56,426 nucleotides of DNA from an uncultured Synergistales bacterium (GTDB lineage: Bacteria; Synergistota; Synergistia; Synergistales; Aminobacteriaceae), in NCBI GenBank assembly GCA_905233565.1, contig CAJOCL010000006.1, positions 1 to 56,426 on the forward strand, written 5' to 3'. Positions within the stretch are counted from its first letter, which is position 1, and every line of letters begins with the position of its first letter. Positions 33,107 through 39,701 of the stretch are shown here, in pieces. The notes under the pieces are model-generated. The model was not told where the DNA came from, searched no databases, and saw only the letters and a program-made list of their open reading frames with translations. The translations under genes were made by a program, and so were the position numbers.

Positions 33107-33145
33107 AAATCAGGCAGGTTCTTTTTGAGCCTGTCTGATTTATAC
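33107..33145. terminator. Hairpin terminator between convergent genes
   Basis: AAATCAGGCAGG (33107-33118) pairs with CCTGTCTGATTT (33130-33141) over 12 bp with one wobble. The flanking T-runs are short on both strands. It lies between the NAD(P)-binding gene and the S37 pseudogene. Confidence 0.6.
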
Positions 33146-33162
33146 ATTTCACAGAATTTGCG

Positions 33163-34659
33163 TTATTTAATTCTGACTTTTTTTAATGCAATTAACAAAA
33201 GACTGAAACTTAAAAATGAAAATCCTGAATGACAGCCGCTTCCTGAAGAACCCGAAACATGAACACCCTGCACCAGCCATTTGTTCAATAATGCTTTAAT
33301 CTCCGTGCTTAATTCTTCTTCCATTTTCTGTATCCTGACATAGTGGGCATCTGTCGAAGAGACAAATACATGAATATTTTTATTTCCCGTCTCAGGAAGT
33401 CTCATAAAATACCAAGGGTCAGAATTGCCGTAAATCATGATTACGTTGCTCGCATTTGTCTCCGTCCATTCAAGCATTTTATTTCTCATGGCCGGGTTGA
33501 AGCTGAATGTGTCAAGCTGTCTTTGAGTGAGCGTTGCGAGTGCCATATAATTTTTTTCCGTTTCTGCCGTTAAATCCATTTAAAGCCCTATCTTTGCCAG
33601 CTCATCGCGCAGAGGCTGCAAACGAAAGCCGTAATTTCCATTTTCCATAACCGCATGTATCTCATAGGGAAAAGATAATTCTCTGTTTGCTGAAAAAGAA
33701 TCTTCGTTTTTAATAAACAAACTTAAAAGGCCGTCCAAGAATTTTTGATTTTCTTTAGTGCGCGGAGTTATCTTCATTACCTCGTCAAACGAAGCAAAAT
33801 TTTGATCCTCCATCCATACTCCGTAGACAATATCTACAACCATTTTTTCAAAATCACGCGAGACCGTTGCAAGGGGATATTTATTTTCCGAATATAAATC
33901 TTCCGATATAAGGCGCGGCTGAAGGTAGTCGCGGTTTTTTATTGCTTCAACCTGAAAATCAAGCATTAAATCACGGTATGCTTTTGCTTTTTCTTCTCCG
34001 TAACGTTCATTTCCGATTGTGTTATAAATTGCATTGAAAGCGCGGTCGTCATCTATTCCGTTGCAGAATGGGGCAACATATGAGACGTAAGCGTCAGCGT
34101 ATTTCGGGAAATAATAAGCAAAAACATTTGTCGCCTGTCCGCCCTTGCTTGTTCCCGTAAAGACCCAGCGGCCTGAGAGAATTTCTTTTAACTGTTCAAT
34201 TATGTTATGAAAATCATTCGAGGCGTTTTCATCGGTTAAATATTCCCATAACTCCGTGCCGTCAGTTGAAAGCCCTTCCGGTTTTGATTTTGAAAAGAAA
34301 CGGTATTCAACATTAAAATAATTTCCGTTGAACATTTTTGAAATTTCATGTTCGTCGTTTCTCTCAAAATAATTTTCCTGAAGTTCGTAGCCGTCCACGT
34401 TCATTACGTTTACATTATCATAACCCCTGAAGCCTATTTCAACGCGTTGCGTGAAAGTCCCTAAACCGGGATTGTTCCAGTCGATATACTGAACGAAGGT
34501 TACAATATATTTTTCAGCAAAAGGCTTTGAATCTCCGCTCTGCACTATAACATCAACTGCAGCAACGCTCTAAAGCTTCAATAAATCATCTCTGAATGAT
34601 GCTGCTGACGTTCCGCAAAATGATAAAAGCAAAAATAATAACAAAAAAATTTTTTTCAT
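33163..34659 (-). pseudogene. Exported S37-like tripeptidyl aminopeptidase pseudogene with two in-frame stops
   Basis: One continuous reading frame from ATG 34659 to 33163 resembles an S37 (PS-10) serine peptidase, but is interrupted by TAG at codon 30 (about 34570-34572, just after the signal peptide) and by TAA at 33580-33582. Both are single in-frame stops with no frameshift, and the sequence on each side is well conserved. The nucleophile motif Gly-Thr-Ser-Lys-Gly-Gly is in the middle part. The likely catalytic Asp (Gly-Asn-Ser-Asp-Pro-Trp) and His (Asp-Ala-His-Tyr-Val) lie after the second stop, so no fragment can be active. The C-terminus (Gly-Ser-Gly-Cys, then a membrane helix and Lys-Lys-Val-Arg) resembles the Synerg-CTERM signal. 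A GTG at 34545 could start the middle fragment, without signal peptide. Confidence 0.82.
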
Positions 34660-34748
34660 AATAATCCCTCAGGAGAGTAAAATTTAATAAATTAAACTCT
34701 CCTTTTGTAATACGATCAAACGCGTGATTCAAAATACCGGCGGCAACC

Positions 34749-36362
34749 TCAGCTATTATGGGCTTTCAGTATGTCAAATACCTCGCGCTCATCATTCGAT
34801 GTCAGGAGTCTTTCTCTTTCCTCAGCAGTAAACCCCGAAAGAAATTCCCTCATACTCAGCGACATGCAGTCAGGATTATCCTTATACTTCGAGTGAACCT
34901 GCACTCCCTTCGATATATCGCCGCTGTCTGTTTTGTCCGGCTCTTCATTTGAGCTGTCATTAAATTTCCTGAGGCTTTCAAGTCCTTCATGTCTGACCTT
35001 CCAGAGTATTCTCGGTGCGATTTCGGCAAATATCTCCTTAGCCTCTTCGCAGACACCTTCAGAGAGGTTATCGGTCTTAGAGGCAGCACAGCCTCCGCCG
35101 CAAAGCATTAATATCGGGCATGTTTTGCAGGGGGTCATTTTGTCGACGGTTCTTGTACGCCACTTCGACATTGAGAAATCGTAAAGGAATCTGCCTTCCT
35201 CTTCGTCTACGATTCCGACAGCCTTATCGTCTCTTGCTATGACGTTCCAGCACGAATATATCAGCCCGTCAGTACCTATAACGTTCATTCCGCTTTCGGC
35301 ACCGCAGTATATTGTCCGCATTGACGGCCATGATTTTTTGTCCAGCCATTGCGCAAAAGACCTCGCCGAACTTCTGTATGCGCTGTCAAGGCTTGCCGCT
35401 TCCGTATAGTCTGAGCCCGTTCTCATAAGCTCTCTCACTACATCTCCGTCACTCACGAAATTTTCTTCCGTAACATGGAAATACTCAAACGCTGACTTGA
35501 AGTAATACGAGAAATTTTTATACCCGGTTAAACCTCTTGATTTCAGCTCATCAATCAAAGCCCTTATACCCGAAATGTTTGTCTTGTTCACATTCACCCG
35601 CATTGATATTTCTATGTCATGATCAAGCGCAAGTCTCATGTTCTCCATTATCTTGGCATAGCTTTTTCCGCCTCCTGCGAGCGGTCTCATACGGTTATGT
35701 ACTTCATCAGTCCCGTCAACAGTTATCTGAAGCATGTTGAACTTGTACTCTTCAAGTATATCTATGAACTTGTCCAGATCATAGCCGTTGGTTATTGCCT
35801 CAACTGACATTTCAAGTTCACGGCATTTACCGCATATATATCTTATGAGTTCCTTGTTCTGTGCGAGTAAAGGCTCTCCGCCGAAAAGAGTGCAGCTTTT
35901 TACGCTGAAGCCCCGTTCCTTGTAGTTTTTAATCTGCGCGAAAACAGCGTCAACAAGTTCCCTGCTCATTGTGCGTTCGAGCCATTCTTTTCCGCGTTCA
36001 AGCCTGTGGCGTTCGTAACAGTATACACACCTGAAATTGCAGTTGTAAGTCGGCAGGAGTATGAGACCTATACCATTACGGCTCTGTACTATTGTATTTA
36101 TATGGGAAATTATACGGAGGTCTTCGTTTTCACGGGCTTCATTTTCGGTGAGATGTCCGCGTTCCGTAAGCAGTTCAATTCTTGAAGGGCTTAGGGACGA
36201 AAGCAGTGAAGGGTCATTAACGGCCTTAGCGATGATTTCATACTCTTCGGGCAAAATCATATCGACAGCACCGTAGAGGCCGTTCACTAAGGCATATTCG
36301 CCGGATTCAACGCCGTCTGAATTGATTAACGGCAGTATTGTGTCATATTTGCTTAACTTCAA
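34749..36362 (-). CDS. Radical SAM/SPASM peptide maturase
   Basis: 537-residue candidate RiPP maturase. Residues 1-95 are an N-terminal domain that may bind leader peptide. The radical SAM cluster motif is Cys108-x3-Cys112-x2-Cys115 (Asn-Cys-Asn-Phe-Arg-Cys-Val-Tyr-Cys-Tyr) with Gly-Gly-Glu-Pro at 161-164. A SPASM-like domain follows, with Cys353, Cys371, Cys412, Cys415, Cys421, Cys425 and Cys438 for auxiliary clusters. Residues 450-537 are an extension of unclear role. The start is TTG 36362, nine bases after AGGAGGA. Such enzymes form thioether or carbon-carbon crosslinks on precursor cores; Cys-containing cores next door favour thioethers, but the product is not predictable. Last gene of the RiPP operon. 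Confidence 0.9.
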   Translation of the reverse strand: MKLSKYDTILPLINSDGVESGEYALVNGLYGAVDMILPEEYEIIAKAVNDPSLLSSLSPSRIELLTERGHLTENEARENEDLRIISHINTIVQSRNGIGLILLPTYNCNFRCVYCYERHRLERGKEWLERTMSRELVDAVFAQIKNYKERGFSVKSCTLFGGEPLLAQNKELIRYICGKCRELEMSVEAITNGYDLDKFIDILEEYKFNMLQITVDGTDEVHNRMRPLAGGGKSYAKIMENMRLALDHDIEISMRVNVNKTNISGIRALIDELKSRGLTGYKNFSYYFKSAFEYFHVTEENFVSDGDVVRELMRTGSDYTEAASLDSAYRSSARSFAQWLDKKSWPSMRTIYCGAESGMNVIGTDGLIYSCWNVIARDDKAVGIVDEEEGRFLYDFSMSKWRTRTVDKMTPCKTCPILMLCGGGCAASKTDNLSEGVCEEAKEIFAEIAPRILWKVRHEGLESLRKFNDSSNEEPDKTDSGDISKGVQVHSKYKDNPDCMSLSMREFLSGFTAEERERLLTSNDEREVFDILKAHNS

Positions 36363-36410
36363 AATTTTAAGTCCTCCTAATTCTTCACGAGTGTGAAATT
36401 TGCCTGAAAG

Positions 36411-36506
36411 TCAGCGGGCTATTTGTCTTCCTTTTGCCAGAGCGAGAAGTTCATCAACGGTCTTGCAGTTCGTTGCGTTGCGTATCTGTTCCTTCGTGAA
36501 CGTCAT
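36411..36506 (-). pseudogene. Truncated fourth Nif11-like RiPP precursor (leader only)
   Basis: Behind a GGGAGATG site, ATG 36506 opens a 31-residue frame whose first 25 residues copy the precursor leader (Met-Thr-Phe-Thr-Lys-Glu-Gln-Ile-Arg...Asp-Glu-Leu-Leu-Ala-Leu-Ala-Lys), then ends Gly-Arg-Gln-Ile-Ala-Arg and stops at 36411. The rest of the leader, the Gly-Gly site and the core are missing. An internal deletion that joined the leader to the sequence around the old stop explains this. It lies between the intact precursors and the maturase. Confidence 0.8.
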
Positions 36507-36571
36507 GATAATTCATCTCCCTTGAGTAATTCCCCCCCTGAAGCTCAGGGGGAGCGTCAAGCCTCAGCAGG
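36507..36571 (-). repeat. RiPP-locus intergenic hairpin repeat, copy 1
   Basis: About 65 bases between precursor A and the truncated precursor. It contains two hairpins (read on the minus strand): AGCC-TGCTGA-GGCT, then CCCCCTGA-GCT-TCAGGGGG, followed by a ribosome site. There is no T-run, so it is not a classical terminator. Confidence 0.8.
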
Positions 36572-36808
36572 CTATTTTTCTTTCGGGCAATTATCCTTGC
36601 AGAAACGGCCACAACGATCATAATCAATACCACCCGCGACCTGAGCGAGTTCGTCATCAGTGAGCTTGCGTTTGCCCGTGATAGCAGCGATGTACTCTTC
36701 GGCCTGTTCGCGCGAAAGTTCAACGCCCTCACTCTTAGCATAAGCGAGAAGCTCATCAACCGTCTTGCAGTTCATTGCGTTGCGTATCTGTTCCTTCGTG
36801 AATTTCAT
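36572..36808 (-). CDS. Nif11-like RiPP precursor A
   Basis: 78-residue precursor. The leader (1-60) has the Nif11-like pattern Thr-Val-Asp-Glu-Leu-Leu-Ala-Tyr-Ala-Lys-Ser-Glu-Gly, ending Leu-Thr-Asp-Asp-Glu-Leu-Ala-Gln-Val-Ala-Gly-Gly, the usual double-glycine cleavage site. The core of 18 residues is IDYDRCGRFCKDNCPKEK with three Cys spaced C-x3-C-x3-C. Start ATG 36808 has AAGGAGGAG nine bases upstream. Leader is almost the same as in B and C; the core is unrelated except for Cys and a basic end. Probable substrate of the maturase at 34749. Confidence 0.85.
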   Translation of the reverse strand: MKFTKEQIRNAMNCKTVDELLAYAKSEGVELSREQAEEYIAAITGKRKLTDDELAQVAGGIDYDRCGRFCKDNCPKEK

Positions 36809-36871
36809 TATAGTTCTCCTCCTTTGAGTAATTCCCCCTGAAGCTCAGAGGGAGCGTAAAGCCTCAGCAGG
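36809..36871 (-). repeat. RiPP-locus intergenic hairpin repeat, copy 2
   Basis: Second copy of the intergenic unit, between precursors B and A, with the same AGCC...GGCT hairpin and a CCCTCTGAGCTTCAGGGGG stem (one wobble or mismatch against copy 1), ending in the AAGGAGGAGAACTATA ribosome-site block. Confidence 0.8.
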
Positions 36872-37102
36872 CTATTTATTCTTTCCGCCTCTCTCATCGG
36901 CGCAATTGCATTCTACGGCGAGCCATCCCCCCGCGACCTGATCGAGTTCATCATCGGTGAGCTTGCGTTCTCCCAGTTGAGCGATGTACTCTTCGGCCTG
37001 TTCGCGCGAAAACTCAATGCCCTCACTCTTTGCATAAGCGAGAAGCTCATCAACCGTCTTGCAGGTCATGGCCTTGCGTATCTGTTCTTTCGTGAATTTC
37101 AT
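36872..37102 (-). CDS. Nif11-like RiPP precursor B
   Basis: 76-residue precursor. Leader nearly identical to precursor A, ending Leu-Thr-Asp-Asp-Glu-Leu-Asp-Gln-Val-Ala-Gly-Gly. The core of 17 residues is WLAVECNCADERGGKNK, with two Cys spaced C-x-C. It also contains an internal Gly-Gly near its end. The ATG at 37102 is preceded by the same AAGGAGGAG block as precursor A. It lies second in the precursor array. Confidence 0.85.
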   Translation of the reverse strand: MKFTKEQIRKAMTCKTVDELLAYAKSEGIEFSREQAEEYIAQLGERKLTDDELDQVAGGWLAVECNCADERGGKNK

Positions 37103-37170
37103 TATAGTTCTCCTCCTTTGAGTAATTCCCCCCCCCCTGAAGCTCAGGGGGAGCGTAAAGCCTCAGCAGG
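37103..37170 (-). repeat. RiPP-locus intergenic hairpin repeat, copy 3
   Basis: Third copy, between precursors C and B. It has the same two-hairpin layout; the C-run/G-run stem is longest here (CCCCCTGA and TCAGGGGG plus extra Gs on the minus strand). Confidence 0.8.
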
Positions 37171-37389
37171 CTATTTGTTCTTGCTGCACTGGGTACACAA
37201 TCCGCTTTTAAAACCACCCACGACCTGAGCGAGTTCCTCATCAGTGAGTTTGCGTTTGCCCTGTGTAGCGATGTACTCTTCGGCCTGTTCGCGCGAAAGT
37301 TCAACTTCCTCACTGTTTGCCAGAGCGAGAAGCTCATCGGCCGTCTTGCAGGTCATGGCCTTGCGGATCTGTTCCTTCGTGAATGTCAT
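37171..37389 (-). CDS. Nif11-like RiPP precursor C
   Basis: 72-residue precursor and the first of the array in transcription order. The leader differs slightly (Met-Thr-Phe, Leu-Leu-Ala-Leu-Ala-Asn-Ser-Glu-Glu) and ends Leu-Ala-Gln-Val-Val-Gly-Gly. The core is only 13 residues, FKSGLCTQCSKNK, with C-x2-C. It follows a candidate internal promoter by about 30 bases and has AAGGGGGTG as ribosome site. The truncated copy at 36411 also starts Met-Thr-Phe, so it is probably closest to this one. Confidence 0.85.
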   Translation of the reverse strand: MTFTKEQIRKAMTCKTADELLALANSEEVELSREQAEEYIATQGKRKLTDEELAQVVGGFKSGLCTQCSKNK

Positions 37390-37423
37390 GATTATTCACC
37401 CCCTTAAGCGGAAATTAATTCAC

Positions 37424-37452
37424 ATTCTACAATATTGCTATAGGTTTCACAA
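37424..37452 (-). promoter_or_regulatory. Internal promoter driving the RiPP precursors
   Basis: On the minus strand TTGTGA (37452-37447), exactly 17 bases, then TAGAAT (37429-37424), about 35 bases before the start of precursor C. The -35 overlaps the stop of the GNAT-like gene. It could give separate, higher expression of precursors and maturase. Confidence 0.6.
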
Positions 37453-38331
37453 TAAAGCAGCTTCACCCTTCGGAATCAGGTCAAGATAAAACCACCGTGT
37501 CCCCTCGCTGAACGCATTACCGAAATAATGAGGGTAAAACCTCTTAAGCGACCTTGCCTTGTCATCAAGAAAGAGCTTAACTACAGAGTATTTTTTCTGT
37601 ATCCTCCGTATCGCTATGGTGATAATCACTACGCCTCCCCTCCTGTATGCCCGGAACTTCCTGGCCGTGTAGAACGACGTAAAATCAACGGTCTTGCTGT
37701 CAATCTCACTGCATACCACCCAGCCCATAACTTCGCCCCTGCACAACGCTATGAAACTCGTATCGGGGTCATAATTGCTCGCTCCCAATGGCGAAAGCAA
37801 AGCAGCGTCAGGATCTTCGGCAATGAGCGCTGAAATTTCACGGACAAACGGCTCCATTTCCTCAAGCGGAATGAACGTGATACCTGTATCGGAGAGCCAT
37901 TCCGGCGAAATGTGATAATCATGCTGCATTCTTTCGGGGAGAATTTCCATGTTGATTTCGTAGTCCCTTCCGTGAACAGTCCTCACTAATTCATACTCAG
38001 GGTAGAATACAGCGACCGAATGCATAAGAGCGAAATAAGGATCATTTTTTGCGTCAGTGTAATCTGCTCCATGAGGTTCGGGGTAACGCCAGTTGAAAGT
38101 CTCCGCGCCTAACTCCTGACCTGATGAGATGAGTTCGGCGAGTGCATGTCTTATCACATTATCGTCTTTGTATTCGCTTTTCAGGTTTATGTTTCTGATA
38201 CGCAAACGGGTTTTCATTAAAGGGCTGAAATCAGCTTTTATCATTCCTGCGTAAAGGCCGTTATCCATAATAATGCTTAAAGTAATTTCCCTGTGAAGGT
38301 CAAACGAATAAACATCCATAAAATTTTCCAC
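37447..38331 (-). CDS. GNAT-like acetyltransferase in the RiPP locus
   Basis: 294-residue protein I recognise only weakly. The C-terminal half (about 190-285) looks like a GNAT fold: Ile-Ala-Leu-Cys-Arg-Gly-Glu-Val-Met-Gly-Trp-Val-Val (beta 4), Val-Asp-Phe-Thr-Ser-Phe-Tyr, then Lys-Phe-Arg-Ala-Tyr-Arg-Arg-Gly-Gly-Val-Val as a candidate acetyl-CoA loop. The N-terminal half may be a second, degenerate copy. It lies 17 bases after the ABC permease and just before the precursors, so it may acetylate the peptide or protect the host; both are inference. Confidence 0.6.
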   Translation of the reverse strand: MENFMDVYSFDLHREITLSIIMDNGLYAGMIKADFSPLMKTRLRIRNINLKSEYKDDNVIRHALAELISSGQELGAETFNWRYPEPHGADYTDAKNDPYFALMHSVAVFYPEYELVRTVHGRDYEINMEILPERMQHDYHISPEWLSDTGITFIPLEEMEPFVREISALIAEDPDAALLSPLGASNYDPDTSFIALCRGEVMGWVVCSEIDSKTVDFTSFYTARKFRAYRRGGVVIITIAIRRIQKKYSVVKLFLDDKARSLKRFYPHYFGNAFSEGTRWFYLDLIPKGEAALL

Positions 38332-38348
38332 CTGTTCTTTCTGAAATA

Positions 38349-39578
38349 TTACTCAGTTCTCAGTGCCTCAATCGGGTCAAGCTGAGACGCTTTCCACGCC
38401 GGCCACAGTCCGAAAAGCATTCCGACAAGAGCCGAGAATCCCGAAGCTATTATGACAATATCAGCCGATACTGAGGCAGGCCAGTGAAATGTATTGGCGA
38501 TTACAGCAACTGCTGCGGCAGCCAGAGCGATTCCGATAATTCCGCCGACAGCCGAGAGAACAGCAGCCTCCGTGAGAAACTGAACTCGGATATTTGACGG
38601 CCTTGCGCCTACGGACATTCGTATTCCGATCTCGTGAGTACGTTCCGTAACCGTAACCAGCATTATGTTCATGATACCTATACCGCCTATGAGAAGCGAT
38701 ATGCCTGCAACGGAACTCAGCATTATTGAAAGGGCATCTATTGTCTTCTCAGTGTTTTCGAGTACTTCGGTGAGCTGATATACAGTGAAGTCATCGGAGT
38801 TTCCTGATTCATCATTGATTCTGTGCCTCTGACGGAGTATCGATTTCACTTCGTCTTCGGCAGCTCCGAGAAGCTCGCGGCTTTTTGCCTGAACGGTTAT
38901 TCTGTGTACGCTGTCGTTGTTGGTGCCGTAATGTACCAGCCTCCTCAGAGCCGTAGTTACAGGGACAATGATAATATCATCATCATCATTGCCGAGAGCG
39001 TCAACTCCCTGCTCCGTTAAGACGCCTATTACCCTGAAGGGTATACGTCCGATTCTTATGAGCGAATCAGTCGGGTCTGACTGCCCGAAGAGTTCCCTTG
39101 CAGGGGTAGCACCGAGAACACAGACTTTGTTGCCTGAGCGGACATCATTATCGCTGATGAAGATTCCGCTTTTAACCCTGAAAGGCCGAATCTTGAGAAA
39201 ATCTTCGGTTGTTCCGCGAATTGAAGTCTTCCAGTTGCTTCCGCCGAAAATGACCTGAGAAGTAACGGTGATTTGAGGGACTGAACATGTCAGCGTGAAA
39301 CTCTCATCGGCAATGGCTTTTGCGTCCTCCAGAGTGAGCGAAAACCAGCCGCCAGAAGAAGCTCTGGTACCGCTGCTAGTCTTTGGCTGTGATGGATATA
39401 TGTGTATTATGTTTTCTCCAAAACTAGCTATGTAACCTTCAACTACAATCGCTGCACCCCTTCCCAGTGAGACCATAACTATAACGGAGCCTACGCCTAT
39501 TATTATTCCTATCATCGTAAGCAGGGAACGCACCCTGTTCCCCGCAAGAGAACGAAAAGCGGATTTGATTATTTCCAT
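38349..39578 (-). CDS. MacB-like ABC transporter permease
   Basis: 409-residue FtsX/MacB permease. An N-terminal helix (Ser-Leu-Leu-Thr-Met-Ile-Gly-Ile-Ile-Ile-Gly-Val-Gly) is followed by a large extracytoplasmic domain (about 45-285) and three C-terminal helices with Gly-Gly-Ile-Gly-Ile-Met-Asn-Ile-Met-Leu-Val-Thr-Val-Thr-Glu-Arg-Thr and Pro-Ile-Glu-Ala-Leu-Arg. First gene of the RiPP operon. No ATPase gene is adjacent (the next gene upstream is divergent), so its nucleotide-binding partner must be elsewhere. It could export the mature peptide or give self-resistance. Confidence 0.86.
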   Translation of the reverse strand: MEIIKSAFRSLAGNRVRSLLTMIGIIIGVGSVIVMVSLGRGAAIVVEGYIASFGENIIHIYPSQPKTSSGTRASSGGWFSLTLEDAKAIADESFTLTCSVPQITVTSQVIFGGSNWKTSIRGTTEDFLKIRPFRVKSGIFISDNDVRSGNKVCVLGATPARELFGQSDPTDSLIRIGRIPFRVIGVLTEQGVDALGNDDDDIIIVPVTTALRRLVHYGTNNDSVHRITVQAKSRELLGAAEDEVKSILRQRHRINDESGNSDDFTVYQLTEVLENTEKTIDALSIMLSSVAGISLLIGGIGIMNIMLVTVTERTHEIGIRMSVGARPSNIRVQFLTEAAVLSAVGGIIGIALAAAAVAVIANTFHWPASVSADIVIIASGFSALVGMLFGLWPAWKASQLDPIEALRTE

Positions 39579-39641
39579 AATTTAATATTATATATGAGCA
39601 AATTTTGACGCACTGATTTTTTTTTTTCAGTTGTCAGTCCA

Positions 39642-39670
39642 TTTACATTTTCCGCAAAAGGAATTATAAT
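39642..39670 (+). promoter_or_regulatory. Promoter of the FG-GAP-like protein gene
   Basis: TTTACA (39642-39647), 17-base spacer, perfect TATAAT (39665-39670). Start ATG 39702 follows AGGAGGATTATTT. Confidence 0.72.
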
Positions 39671-39701
39671 TTCGATTAATTTCTTTTTAGGAGGATTATT
39701 T

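Noticed and set aside
33580-34545. Functional peptidase from the middle fragment alone
   Set aside because: The fragment lacks signal peptide and the probable catalytic Asp and His, which follow the TAA.
36423-36623. Plus-strand frames opposite the RiPP precursors
   Set aside because: They are shadows of the repeated precursor units; the minus strand has the ribosome sites, conserved leaders and family features.
36507-37170. CRISPR array
   Set aside because: Repeats are about 65 bp, separated by coding precursors of over 200 bp, only three copies; they are intergenic units of the precursor array, not CRISPR repeats.
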